A stretch of 64,000 nt of DNA, from NCBI GenBank assembly GCA_017305715.1, contig JAFKKG010000018.1, positions 248,001 to 312,000 of the forward strand, written 5' to 3'. The notes beneath the pieces are model-generated. The model was not told the DNA's origin, made no database searches, and saw nothing but the letters and a program-made list of their open reading frames with translations. This stretch comes from Hyphomicrobiales bacterium. GTDB lineage: Bacteria; Pseudomonadota; Alphaproteobacteria; Rhizobiales; Xanthobacteraceae. The translations under genes were made by a program, and so were the position numbers. Positions within the stretch are counted from its first letter, which is position 1. Each line of letters opens with the position of its first letter. Shown here piece by piece: positions 8,982 to 17,831 of the stretch.

Positions 8982-9656
8982 TCATGCGCCGACCAGCGCC
9001 TTGGCCGGCAGCACCGCCTGCACCACGAGGCCGCGGGCGCGGGCGTCCATGACGCCGACCGCACGCAGCGCGAGCAGCGTCACGGTCTGCACGGCGTCGC
9101 GCAGTTTGGCCGGGTCGTCCATATTGTCCGGCGCCAGCGGGCCGACCAGCGCCTCGTGCAGCGCGCCGAGCAAGGCGGTGGCGGCGAGCGCGGTATCCTG
9201 CGCCGGCAAATGGCCGGCTCGCACGGCGGCATCGATCCTGGCGGCGATCTCGCCGGAGATTTCGCGCCGGCTGGCGAGCCGGGACGCCGAGACGTCGACA
9301 TCGACCGGTTCGGCCAAAATGCCCCAGGCAAGCTTGCGTTGCGACAGCACGTGGACGGCCACCGTCGTGACCGCCGCGGCCAGTGCCGATGACGGCCCGG
9401 GTGCGGCCTCCGCAGCGCGGCGAATCGCGGCCAATTCGTCGCGCGAGACTTCGGCGATCAGTTCCGAAATCAGCTCGGCCTTGGAGGGGAAGTAGCGGTA
9501 GACGGTGCCGGCCGCGACTTTGGCGCGGACCGCCACCGGGGCGATCTGCACCGCCACCATGCCACCGTCGGCCGCCGCATCCCGCGCCGCTGCCAGAATG
9601 GCACTGCGCCGCGCCGCAAGCCGTTTCACCACCTGATGGGTTCGCCGATACACCAT
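8982..9656 (-). CDS. TetR/AcrR family transcriptional regulator
   Basis: 224 residues. The N-terminal helix-turn-helix (AILAAARDAAADGGMVAVQ ... VAAGTVYRYFPSKAELISELI) is typical TetR; the ligand-binding C-terminal half is not specific. It converges on pyk, and its own promoter region (9657-9923) is shared with the divergent PAP2 gene, which it may control. A small imperfect palindrome CTGAACAACTATTCAG (9762-9777) in that region is a candidate operator. Confidence 0.9.
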   Translation of the reverse strand: MVYRRTHQVVKRLAARRSAILAAARDAAADGGMVAVQIAPVAVRAKVAAGTVYRYFPSKAELISELIAEVSRDELAAIRRAAEAAPGPSSALAAAVTTVAVHVLSQRKLAWGILAEPVDVDVSASRLASRREISGEIAARIDAAVRAGHLPAQDTALAATALLGALHEALVGPLAPDNMDDPAKLRDAVQTVTLLALRAVGVMDARARGLVVQAVLPAKALVGA

Positions 9657-9761
9657 GGCGCGTTTCCCCGTCCCCGGCGCGCCGGAAGGGCCCGCAGGGC
9701 CTTCCGGGATCGCGCAGCGTCTTCAATGTTTTGAACGATTGTCCCCAATCGCTTTGAAGAA

Positions 9762-9777
9762 CTGAACAACTATTCAG
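9762..9777. promoter_or_regulatory. Candidate TetR operator between tetR and PAP2 genes
   Basis: CTGAA-N6-TTCAG inverted repeat, about 105 bases upstream of the TetR start, with another TGAAC half-like element at 9732. The position fits autoregulation, but the arms are only five bases, so this could be chance. Confidence 0.3.
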
Positions 9778-9923
9778 ACCGGATGACAAGAAGCAAATAT
9801 GACGGTCTGGCGCGAAAATGCAGCTGAACGCAGCATTCGATTGATGCAGCGATAACCATGGCCGTTTGGCGAATGTTAAGCCTTCCGGCGCAACTGTGCC
9901 CGCACAAGCTCTCAGGGGGCGGC

Positions 9924-10892
9924 ATGGACAATTCGAACGCTTTCACGGCCTGGCGGCTGTTTCAGCTGAACTGGATTCCCATCGCCGTCATGGGCGCGGT
10001 GGTGCTGGCCGGGGGCGCGCTCTCTGGCTTCACGATCGAGCCGCTCGGGCTTGGAATTACCCTTAGCATCGCGGCCGGGCTATCGCTGATCGCCTATCTC
10101 TATGCGTTCGCCAAGGGAGATCAAGCCGACCCTAAATTGATTTTTCCGCTGGGTGCGCTTTCCCAATTGCTGCTGATCGCGACCATCATGGGGCCGCTCA
10201 CTTATGTGGCCGGCGTGGCCAATTGGCCGCTGCAGGACCATACGCTGCTGGCGATCGACCGCGCCATGGGCATGGATCCGCAGACCATCGCGCGGTACGT
10301 CAACGATCATGACTGGCTTGGCGGCCTGCTGGTGCGCAGCTACGCGCTGATCAAGATCATGCTGCTCGCGATCCCCGTCGTTCTTGCCCTGACCGCACGA
10401 TTCGTGCGGCTGCAGGTGTTCGTGTTCGCCTTCAGCCTGACGCTGATCATGACGCTGTTGATCTCGACGTTCACGCCGGCGGTCGGAACCTGGTACGGCC
10501 TCATGATCGACCCCGCGCAATTCAAGTCGCTGGATGCCTCGATGTATCAGGCGCAGCTGCGCGACATCCTGGCGCTGCGTGACGGCTCGCTGCGCCATCT
10601 CGAACTGTTCAAGATCACCGGCATCGTGTCGTTCCCGAGCTTCCATGCCGCTTCCGCGGTGCTCTATATCTGGGCGCTCTGGCCGGTGCGCTATGTCGGC
10701 GGCGCCGCGGTCATTCTCAATCTCATGATGATGGCATCCACGCCCGTGATCGGCGCCCACTACATGATCGACGTGTTCGGCGGAGTCGCGCTCGCCGTGA
10801 TCGGCATCTGGCTTGCCAAATATCTTCTGGTGCCCTCATCGGCCAAGGCACTGGCTGCGCCGCGATCCGGCCTGGTGCCGGTACTGGATTAG
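9924..10892 (+). CDS. PAP2-family membrane phosphatase
   Basis: 322 residues from the ATG at 9924, chosen because AGGGGG lies just upstream; an in-frame ATG at 9858 would add 22 unsupported residues. About six membrane helices are visible (for example WIPIAVMGAVVLAGGAL, LGITLSIAAGLSLIAYLYAF, LQVFVFAFSLTLIMTLLI). Two of the three phosphatase signatures of the PAP2_3 group are clear: SFPSFHAASAV and GAHYMIDVFGG with their active-site His residues. It likely removes phosphate from a lipid phosphate, or exchanges head groups as in inositol phosphorylceramide synthase-like members; the substrate is unknown. Confidence 0.85.
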   Translation: MDNSNAFTAWRLFQLNWIPIAVMGAVVLAGGALSGFTIEPLGLGITLSIAAGLSLIAYLYAFAKGDQADPKLIFPLGALSQLLLIATIMGPLTYVAGVANWPLQDHTLLAIDRAMGMDPQTIARYVNDHDWLGGLLVRSYALIKIMLLAIPVVLALTARFVRLQVFVFAFSLTLIMTLLISTFTPAVGTWYGLMIDPAQFKSLDASMYQAQLRDILALRDGSLRHLELFKITGIVSFPSFHAASAVLYIWALWPVRYVGGAAVILNLMMMASTPVIGAHYMIDVFGGVALAVIGIWLAKYLLVPSSAKALAAPRSGLVPVLD

Positions 10893-10958
10893 GCCGCCGG
10901 CGCTGCTTCCGTGGTATCGTTCGCGGCATCGCCGCGACATTGCCGGGGAAGCCGTTCC

Positions 10959-12509
10959 GTGAAACTCCATAACGTCCGCACCTACACCTCCGCCGAACGC
11001 CTCGATCGCGCCGATCAGCTGGCCTGGAAGATCGCAGCCGTCGCCGCCGATCCGGTTGCTGTCGAAGACGACGTGGCCGAGATGATCGGCAACCGCATCA
11101 TCGACAATTCAGCGGTCGCCGCCGCCTCGATCGCGCGGCGTCCGGTGATCGCAGCGCGGGCGCAGGCGGCCGCGCATCCCGGGCAACGCGGCGCGACCAT
11201 CTTCGGCCTGCCGCGCACTCAGCACTACCAGGTGGAATGGGCGGCATGGGCCAACGGCGTCGCGGTCCGCGAACTCGATTTCCACGATACGTTTCTCGCC
11301 GCGGACTATTCCCATCCCGGCGACAACATCCCGCCGGTGCTGGCGGTGGCGCAGCATCGCGGGTCGTCGGGCCAAGAGCTCCTGCGCGGCCTGGCTGCGG
11401 CCTATGAAATCCAGGTCGATCTGGTAAAGGGCATCTGCCTGCACGAGCACAAGATCGATCACATCGCCCATCTCGGCCCCTCGGCGGCCGCCGGCATCGG
11501 CGCGCTGCTCGGACTACCCGTCGAGACGATCTATCAGGCGGTGCAGCAGGGGCTGCACGTCACCACCACCACGCGGCAATCGCGCAAGGGCGAGATTTCG
11601 AGCTGGAAGGCCTATGCGCCGGCCTTCGCGGGCAAGATGGCGATCGAGGCGGTCGACCGCGCGATGCGCGGCGAAGGCGCGCCGTCGCCGGCCTATGAAG
11701 GCGCCGACGGCTTTATCGCCTGGCTGCTCGGCGGCCCCAAGGCGGAATACACCGTGCCGCTGCCGGAGCAAGGCGAGCCCAAGCGGGCAATCCTCGACAC
11801 CTACACCAAGGAACATTCGGCCGAATATCAGAGCCAGGCGCTGATCGATCTCGCGCGGCGAATGCGACCTGACATCGGTGATCTCTCGAAGATCGAGAGC
11901 ATCGTCATTCACACCAGCCATCACACCCATCATGTGATCGGCACCGGCGCCAACGATCCGCAGAAGATGGACCCTGCGGCCAGCCGCGAGACGCTCGACC
12001 ATTCCATCATGTACATCTTCGCGGTCGCGCTGGAGGATGGCAGCTGGCATCACGAGAAGTCCTACGCGCCGGAGCGCGCCGGCCGCCCAGGGGCGGTCGA
12101 ACTCTGGCGCAAGATTTCCACCGTCGAGGACCCCGAATGGACCCGGCGCTATCATAGCCAAGATCCCGGACAAAAGGCCTTTGGCGGCCGCGTCGTGGTC
12201 ACGCTGAAGGGCGGCGCCGTCATCAGCGACGAGATCGCGGTCGCGGATGCGCACCCTTCGGGCGCCCGCCCCTTCACGCGGCCGGACTACATCCGAAAAT
12301 TCCGCGCGCTGGCGGAAGGCGTGATCGCCCCGACCGAGCAGGAACGCTTCATCGCCGCCGTCGAGCGGCTGCCGTCGCTGCGATCGGGCGAATTGTCCGA
12401 GCTGACCTTTGCCGTCGAGCCCGCGCGGCTGGGCGCCGCTGCGGCGCACGGCATCTTCGATTGGCCCTCATGCGGGCATCTACAACAGCACTTCCCGCCC
12501 ACGACTTAA
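10959..12509 (+). CDS. prpD: MmgE/PrpD family protein (2-methylcitrate dehydratase-like)
   Basis: 516 residues from the GTG at 10959, which follows a CCGGGGAAG Shine-Dalgarno-like sequence; an upstream in-frame GTG at 10911 looks non-coding. The sequence has the MmgE/PrpD pattern: [56 protein letters not shown] and [33 protein letters not shown]. The close fit to PrpD suggests dehydration of 2-methylcitrate to 2-methylaconitate in propionate breakdown. No prpB or prpC is nearby, so the pathway role is inferred from family alone. Confidence 0.87.
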   Translation: MKLHNVRTYTSAERLDRADQLAWKIAAVAADPVAVEDDVAEMIGNRIIDNSAVAAASIARRPVIAARAQAAAHPGQRGATIFGLPRTQHYQVEWAAWANGVAVRELDFHDTFLAADYSHPGDNIPPVLAVAQHRGSSGQELLRGLAAAYEIQVDLVKGICLHEHKIDHIAHLGPSAAAGIGALLGLPVETIYQAVQQGLHVTTTTRQSRKGEISSWKAYAPAFAGKMAIEAVDRAMRGEGAPSPAYEGADGFIAWLLGGPKAEYTVPLPEQGEPKRAILDTYTKEHSAEYQSQALIDLARRMRPDIGDLSKIESIVIHTSHHTHHVIGTGANDPQKMDPAASRETLDHSIMYIFAVALEDGSWHHEKSYAPERAGRPGAVELWRKISTVEDPEWTRRYHSQDPGQKAFGGRVVVTLKGGAVISDEIAVADAHPSGARPFTRPDYIRKFRALAEGVIAPTEQERFIAAVERLPSLRSGELSELTFAVEPARLGAAAAHGIFDWPSCGHLQQHFPPTT

Positions 12510-12537
12510 CTGACAGACGCGCGCCATTCCAGAAGCT

Positions 12538-12741
12538 TCAATATTCATCCTGCCTCTTGTCGGAGTGCCTCATGGCGAGGACAGCCCGCAAGGCAAAACT
12601 CTGGTCGACGTTCTCGGCAGGTCTATCAGACGGCACGAGGAAGTGGCTGTTTGTTCGAGCGGCCAACGCGTCCAACTGCACCGATAGCGCGGCAAGCTCT
12701 AATTTAATTTCTTCCAATTCTTCCCAGCGATTTTGCGTCAT
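12538..12741 (-). CDS. Small hypothetical protein downstream of the H-NS-like gene
   Basis: 67 residues, not recognised. The N-terminal half (EELEEIKLELAALSVQLDALAA) is a heptad-like helix that could dimerise; the rest is charged and unstructured. It begins 34 bases after the H-NS-like stop on the same strand, so the two may be co-transcribed. The Shine-Dalgarno is weak, and the reading could be fortuitous. Confidence 0.45.
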   Translation of the reverse strand: MTQNRWEELEEIKLELAALSVQLDALAARTNSHFLVPSDRPAENVDQSFALRAVLAMRHSDKRQDEY

Positions 12742-12775
12742 TGCAACGTTCTCACGCCTATTTGACGTAGATCGG

Positions 12776-13117
12776 CTAAATTTGCGAGGTAGTCACTTCG
12801 CTAATCTGAAAATCGCGAATGCTCATTCCTGCATTCAATAGCTCCGTCACCCAGCGCGGCCGCTTCCCCCGGCCGCTCCAGGTCTGGTCCGGCTGAGCCG
12901 GATTGCGAAACTTCGGTGTCACCGCTGGATATGGACGGCGCGCTGGTTCGACCACCTGGTCCAGCACGGCATTTGCGTGCAGCCGGGCCAGCCGCTTATC
13001 GAGTTCGCTTTTCTGAGTTTCTAGTTTCGACGCCAGAATGGCTACGATGCTTTGATGCAGGTCCCATAGCTCATCGGCCGCCATTTCCGTCAGGCTGCGT
13101 TCATCCATCGTGCGCAT
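12776..13117 (-). CDS. H-NS family (HvrA/Spb-like) nucleoid regulator
   Basis: 113 residues. The N-terminal half is a coiled-coil dimerisation region (LWDLHQSIVAILASKLETQKSELDKRLARL) and the C-terminal part holds the H-NS DNA-binding signature KFRNPAQPDQTWSGRGKRPRW (here given as two parts: KFRNPAQPDQ and TWSGRGKRPRW). GGGAG precedes the ATG by six bases. H-NS proteins silence AT-rich, horizontally acquired DNA; the adjacent PEP-CTERM/LuxR intergenic region is notably AT-rich and could be a local target, which is inference. Confidence 0.88.
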   Translation of the reverse strand: MRTMDERSLTEMAADELWDLHQSIVAILASKLETQKSELDKRLARLHANAVLDQVVEPARRPYPAVTPKFRNPAQPDQTWSGRGKRPRWVTELLNAGMSIRDFQISEVTTSQI

Positions 13118-13135
13118 CCGTTGCTCCCGACAAAG

Positions 13136-13158
13136 AAGGCCGCCCAGGAGGCGGCCTT
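13136..13158 (-). terminator. Terminator of the PEP-CTERM gene
   Basis: 9-bp perfect stem (13136-13144 with 13150-13158, AAGGCCGCC) and 5-base loop; read on the minus strand it is followed by CTTTGT. It sits between the PEP-CTERM gene stop and the H-NS-like start. Confidence 0.7.
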
Positions 13159-13186
13159 CCCCGTTCTAAAAACTGTCGGACCGCAA

Positions 13187-13846
13187 TCAAACGATACGAA
13201 GTGCTGCACCGTTGGAGCGACGGCGATAGGCCATGAAGCCGACGCCTGCAAACCCCAGCACCATCATGGCCCAGGTCGTGGGCTCCGGCACCGCTGTTAT
13301 TGCAGTGATATCACCCAGGCGTTCCTGCCTTACGTCGCTGAACAGACCATTCACCGCGGCGATGGAGACGCTTTGAATGATTTCACCGCCGGCGGATTGG
13401 AGTGTGAAGAAATTATTGCCGTTCGTGCTGATGGCCTGATTTGAAAAGGTCACGGTTTGCAGATTGGTCACGACCGTGATGTTGGCGAGCGTGGCGGTAA
13501 GATCATTGATGTTAAAGACGTTCGCCAAAAACCCCAGACTGCTGTTGGCCATCGACCACCCCAGCAAGTTGAACCCGTTGCCAGCGGTATCGAATATTCT
13601 GGCTTGACCGCTTGAACTCGTGCCGGTCAGGGCTTCGTTGCTGGTAAATGTGACCCGGTTGGCTGGACTTGAGTTCGTATCGGTCGTCAGCGACGTGGTG
13701 TTGTCGCCTGTAACGTTCTGAAACAGCACATTCTGATCGGTGACGCCGCCGATATTGCCTGCCGTGAGCACGAGACTGGCATTTGCGGCAGGCGCGACCG
13801 CACAAGCTGCCGCAAAGGCCATCGCTGCAATCAATGATGTCTTCAT
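13187..13846 (-). CDS. PEPxxWA-CTERM surface protein
   Basis: 219 residues from the ATG at 13846, selected because AAGGGGTAGAG lies just before it. A signal peptide ([22 protein letters not shown]) is followed by a Ser/Thr/Asn-rich beta-type domain and a C-terminal sorting tag: [20 protein letters not shown] then MAYRRRSN, i.e. the PEPxxWA variant, one membrane helix and basic residues. Such tags are cleaved by an exosortase for display or release together with exopolysaccharide. No exosortase is in this window. It is divergent from the giant LuxR-type regulator, which may control it. Confidence 0.9.
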   Translation of the reverse strand: MKTSLIAAMAFAAACAVAPAANASLVLTAGNIGGVTDQNVLFQNVTGDNTTSLTTDTNSSPANRVTFTSNEALTGTSSSGQARIFDTAGNGFNLLGWSMANSSLGFLANVFNINDLTATLANITVVTNLQTVTFSNQAISTNGNNFFTLQSAGGEIIQSVSIAAVNGLFSDVRQERLGDITAITAVPEPTTWAMMVLGFAGVGFMAYRRRSNGAALRIV

Positions 13847-13917
13847 TATCTCTACCCCTTTACGCAAATTAATGGTTAAAATACCACTGAGGCCGCCAAG
13901 CCTCCTTTTCTAATCGA

Positions 13918-13932
13918 TTAATTAGTCATTAA
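13918..13932. promoter_or_regulatory. TTAA-N7-TTAA (CtrA-like) motif in the divergent PEP-CTERM/LuxR promoter region
   Basis: TTAA at 13918-13921 and 13929-13932 with exactly seven bases between, the spacing of a CtrA site, but neither strand has the final C of TTAAC. The region is AT-rich, so chance occurrence is fairly likely. Confidence 0.3.
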
Positions 13933-13956
13933 TGCTTTTTACCCGGCCTCGGCTAT

Positions 13957-16900
13957 ATGCCGAAGGACATAGATTCCCGGGGCGAGGTTAAGCCAATGTT
14001 GGAAGTGCCCGGGGACCGGAGAACATCCACACGCTGCATCCGGCTGGTGATCGCAGATCGACAACCGATCGTGCTGCAGGGGTTGACCTCGGTATTTGCA
14101 GCACAGTCCGACTTCGAGATTGTCGCGTCGTGTAACGACGGGACAAGCTGCCTCGACGCAGTGCGGAATTTGGCACCCGACGTCGCCCTTCTTGCCGACA
14201 CCTTGCCTGACCTGACGACATCCGAAATTCTCGCCATTGCGAAGGCCGAGAATCTTTCCACACGGATGGTGTTCTTTACCGAATCCGAAGGCGACGAAAA
14301 TCTCACCGCGGCTATCGCGGCCGGCGTTTGCGGTGCAATTTCGAAGTACACGAACCCCGACACTTTGCTGCGATCCCTGAGGCTGATGACGGAGCACCGT
14401 GCGTCACCGGAACAGTCCCAGGACCTCTCGCCAAACGGCCATGCAGCCGACGGCGCCAAAATCGAAAAAATGCTGGGGTTGCTGACGCACCGGGAGCGCC
14501 AGATTGTACGACTGGTGTCCGAAGGCATGTCGAACAAGGAGATTGCGCGCAAGCTAAACCTTTCCCAAGGCACGGTCAAAGTGCACCTCCACAACATATT
14601 TCAGAAGCTTGAAATCAGTAATAGGACCGTGCTCGCTGCGATCGCATTGTTGCAACGACCCGCCGGCTTCGGCACGCTCACGCTCGCCGCACTGGCGTTC
14701 GCAATTGCGGACGACCTCAAGGCGGCGCACGCGAACGACATTTTCGTGGATGAAGGCAACACCGCCGACAATGCCGACGCCGGTGATGAGCATCTCGAAT
14801 TCAAGCTGAAAAGGGCAATCCTGCGGCACATCGTCGATTCCGGCGAGACGATCCAGCTCCCCCAGAGAGGCTCTGCCACAGAAGTGAGCCAGGTGGCGAA
14901 CTCGACAGCGAAGGTGGAATCGCTGCACGCGGCTGAACGAGCCGTCCCGTCCGTTCTCGGTAGAAGCCCGATTGGATCCAGTACGCCCCCACTTTCCATT
15001 TCGCCACTATTGCAAGACACCGAGAATAGCCAGATCGGCAGCCCCGTGGCGCAGCAGCCATTCCCACCGTTGCCGCATGCGGCGAATCCGATGAAGGGAC
15101 ACGGCGGCTATGGCATCTTCACCATGCTGGCCGGTGCGTTGATCTACACACTCGACAATTCCCATGCTACCGCGCAGTCGCTTGGTTCGAGCGAAGCGCT
15201 GATCGATACATCGACGGTCGTCACCAAGGATGCCACCGCAAGAGTGGCGACGGGCCCCGGTCATCGCGAATTCACATCGTGGACGGACAAGATCAACCTG
15301 GCAGCTTTCGGCGCGCTGGCGTTTCTGCAGTTGACGTCAGCAACCCAATCAGTGCCGCCTCATACGCTCGCGTGGATTTACAACCCCACGAGCAATGAAA
15401 CGATCGTCTATGTGAATCTGACAGATCGTAGCCTGGATATCGGCGATGCGGCGCTGCTGGAAATTCACTTGGAGGGAAATGTTTCCGCCGCAGCGTCGGA
15501 GCCGGCGGCGGTTGCGGCGGCTTTGGAGGGAATCGACGCTGCGCTGCTGACGTTGACCACGAGCGATGGGACCGTTCCGACGACGGACAGCGTCCATGCT
15601 GCTATCGGAGCAGGCGCGAACGAGTCCACCCACGGGACGGCTGGTGTCTGGGCCATGCCTGCTGACGACGGCTTGAGGTTCCATTTCGGGCGGGACCGGA
15701 TTGGCTCCTACGGTTCGGCCAGGCTCACCAGTTTCGGCGACGATTCGGCTTACGCAACGGGCGAGAGCGATGGTGCGGCCAGTGTGTCGGCCCACGTATC
15801 GTCAATCGAGCTTGCCCAAAGCAATGCAACAGTCGAGGCCGAGGAAAATCTCACATTCAAGACGATGCCGATCTACGCGAACGGTGCGTCGCCGACCGGG
15901 CGAGGCGCCGCGCACGCCCCCACTGGACCGCTCGAGATCGGCATGCAAAGCGCCGCAATCGCGCCCCCGGTCGCAGTTGCCGAGCCGGTCGAAAATGGCG
16001 CCGCTCCCGGCAATAGCGCAGACCACCGTAACTCCCAGCACGCTTCGGAGCCGGCCTCCGCCACGGCAGCAGCCACCGAGCCGGAAAATGACGCCGGCCC
16101 CGGCAATAGCGCTGGCCACCGTAACTCGCAGCATGCTTCGGAGCCGGCCTCCGTCACGGCGGCAGCCACCGAACCGGTCGAAAATGGCGCCGCTCCCGGC
16201 AATAGCGCGGGCCACCGTAACTCCCAGCATGCTTCGGAGCCGGCCTCCGTCACGGCGGCAGCCACCGAACCGGTCGAAAATGGCGCCGCTCCCGGCAATA
16301 GCGCAGGCCACCGTAACTCGCAGCATTCTTCGGAGCCGGCGCCCACCACGGCGGTAGCCACCGAACCGGTCGAAGCCAACGTCGCTCCCGGCAATAGCGC
16401 AGGCCACCGTAACTCGCAGCACGCTTCGGAGCCGGCCTCCGTCACGGCGGCAGCCACCGAACCGGTCGAAACCAACGTCGCTCCCGGCAATAGCGCAGGC
16501 CACCGCAACTCCCAGCATGCTTCGGAGCCGGCCTCCACCACTGCGGCAGCCACCGAACCGGTCGAAACCAACGTCGCTCCCGGCAATAGCGCAGGCCATG
16601 GCAACTCCCAGCACGCTTCAGCGCCGGCCTCCGTCACGGCGGCAGCCATCGAACCGGTCGAGACTGGCGCCGCGCCCGGCAATAGCGCGGGCCACAGCAA
16701 TTCCCAGCACGCTTCAGCGCCGGCCTCCGTCACGGCGGCAGCCACCGAGCCGGTCGAAACCAACGTCGCGCCCGGCAATAGCGCGGGCCATGGCAACTCA
16801 CAGCACGCTTCGGAGCCGGCCTCCGCCACGGCGGCAGCCACCGAGCCGGTCGAGACTAATTTCGGACCCGGCAATAGCGCGGGCCACGGCAATTCCCAGC

Positions 16901-17670
16901 ACGCTTCGGAGCCAGCCTCCGTCACGGCGGCAGTCACCGAACCGGTCGAGACTGGCGCCGCGCCCGGCAATAGCGCGGGCCACGGCAATTCCCAGCACGC
17001 TTCGGAGCCGGCCTCCGCCACCGCAGCAGCCACCGAGCCGGTCGAGACTGGCGCCACCCCCGGCAATAGCGCGGGCCATGGCAACTCCCAGCACGCTTCG
17101 GAGCCGGCCTCCGTCACGGCGGCAGTCACCGAACTGGCCGAGCCTGGCTTCACGCCTGGCAACGGTGTTGGCAACGGCACCGCTCACGCCTCGAACTTGG
17201 CCGCTGCGCCGGCACCAACGACCACCGAAATAACTGAATCAGGCGTCGTACCCGGGCAGAGCAACTCGGGGCCGCCTTCACACTCAGCCTCTGCAAGCGT
17301 CGTGGCAGGCACCGAGCCGATCGAAACTGGCATCATGCCCGGTAACAGCGCGGGCCATGGTAACTCCCAGCACGCTTCGCAATCCGTCGCTTTGAGCGCA
17401 TCAGACGCAGCCCAGCCGACTAACGCCGCGTTCGGCGGCGCCGGCCAAGAACCGACATTTGACTTCAATAACCTGCCTACTCCTTCCACCCCCATCGCGG
17501 CCGTTGAGCTGGCAGTCGTTAGCGGTTCGCCCGTTCTGCTCGGTCACGACGTCGAGCCCGCAGCAAGTCTTGAAGTAGGCTCAGCTGCCATGGACCAACA
17601 CGCGGCCGCTCACGTCAATAACGGCCAGCATCATACCGCAGCACATTTGCCGCACGACTTGCTGATTTGA
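13957..17670 (+). CDS. Giant LuxR-type response regulator with RTX-like segment and tandem repeats
   Basis: 1237 residues, several times longer than an ordinary NarL/FixJ regulator. Residues about 28-145 are a receiver domain, but the usual acidic pair reads IADRQ and the phospho-site region reads PDVALLADTLPD, so Ala80 stands where Asp is expected and Asp81 is one place on; Lys130 is kept. Residues 174-235 are a complete LuxR helix-turn-helix (LTHRERQIVRLVSEGMSNKE, then KLNLSQGTVKVHLHNIFQKL). Residues about 439-507 resemble the end of Bradyrhizobium RTX/calcium-binding proteins (KINLAAFGALAF, HTLAWIYNPTSNETIVYVN, LEIHLEGN). Residues 685-1067 are twelve 31-32-residue repeats, followed by three decayed copies. 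A second possible start, ATG 13996, has GAGG eight bases before it and may be the true one. Divergent from the PEP-CTERM gene. Function beyond DNA binding is unknown. Confidence 0.88.
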   Translation: MPKDIDSRGEVKPMLEVPGDRRTSTRCIRLVIADRQPIVLQGLTSVFAAQSDFEIVASCNDGTSCLDAVRNLAPDVALLADTLPDLTTSEILAIAKAENLSTRMVFFTESEGDENLTAAIAAGVCGAISKYTNPDTLLRSLRLMTEHRASPEQSQDLSPNGHAADGAKIEKMLGLLTHRERQIVRLVSEGMSNKEIARKLNLSQGTVKVHLHNIFQKLEISNRTVLAAIALLQRPAGFGTLTLAALAFAIADDLKAAHANDIFVDEGNTADNADAGDEHLEFKLKRAILRHIVDSGETIQLPQRGSATEVSQVANSTAKVESLHAAERAVPSVLGRSPIGSSTPPLSISPLLQDTENSQIGSPVAQQPFPPLPHAANPMKGHGGYGIFTMLAGALIYTLDNSHATAQSLGSSEALIDTSTVVTKDATARVATGPGHREFTSWTDKINLAAFGALAFLQLTSATQSVPPHTLAWIYNPTSNETIVYVNLTDRSLDIGDAALLEIHLEGNVSAAASEPAAVAAALEGIDAALLTLTTSDGTVPTTDSVHAAIGAGANESTHGTAGVWAMPADDGLRFHFGRDRIGSYGSARLTSFGDDSAYATGESDGAASVSAHVSSIELAQSNATVEAEENLTFKTMPIYANGASPTGRGAAHAPTGPLEIGMQSAAIAPPVAVAEPVENGAAPGNSADHRNSQHASEPASATAAATEPENDAGPGNSAGHRNSQHASEPASVTAAATEPVENGAAPGNSAGHRNSQHASEPASVTAAATEPVENGAAPGNSAGHRNSQHSSEPAPTTAVATEPVEANVAPGNSAGHRNSQHASEPASVTAAATEPVETNVAPGNSAGHRNSQHASEPASTTAAATEPVETNVAPGNSAGHGNSQHASAPASVTAAAIEPVETGAAPGNSAGHSNSQHASAPASVTAAATEPVETNVAPGNSAGHGNSQHASEPASATAAATEPVETNFGPGNSAGHGNSQHASEPASVTAAVTEPVETGAAPGNSAGHGNSQHASEPASATAAATEPVETGATPGNSAGHGNSQHASEPASVTAAVTELAEPGFTPGNGVGNGTAHASNLAAAPAPTTTEITESGVVPGQSNSGPPSHSASASVVAGTEPIETGIMPGNSAGHGNSQHASQSVALSASDAAQPTNAAFGGAGQEPTFDFNNLPTPSTPIAAVELAVVSGSPVLLGHDVEPAASLEVGSAAMDQHAAAHVNNGQHHTAAHLPHDLLI
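16009..17157 (+). repeat. Twelve in-frame 96-bp tandem repeats
   Basis: One 93-bp and eleven 96-bp units encode GNSAGHGNSQHASEPASVTA followed by AATEPVETGAAP with small variation (H-R/G/S-NSQ, EPASVT/AT/TT, VENGAAP/VETNVAP). Decayed units continue to about 17400 (GNSAGHGNSQHAS recurs near 17341). Copies 2 and 3 are identical at protein level, a sign of recent duplication. Confidence 0.95.
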
Positions 17671-17831
17671 AAATGTCGCAGCAGATGGGTCACAAGCTGT
17701 AAGTCGTCTCATACGTCCGGCCGAAGCTTCCTGGACATTGCCGCACGCGTTCCAAGCGCCGGCCGGAGCAGTCAGCGCCGACAGCTTTCGTCGAAGGAGA
17801 GAACGGACTCGATTGATCGTCGGAGCCATAG

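Noticed and set aside
9762-9777. TetR operator as a firm finding
   Set aside because: The CTGAA-N6-TTCAG symmetry is too short to separate from chance, so it is listed only as a weak candidate feature.
16009-17157. CRISPR-like regularly spaced repeat
   Set aside because: Units are contiguous 96-bp coding repeats with no unique spacers, and no cas genes are nearby.
15873-17180. 435-residue minus-strand repetitive frame (and other frames through the 96-bp array)
   Set aside because: Because 96 is divisible by three, every frame of the repeat stays open. Only the plus-strand frame continues from a LuxR domain with normal composition.
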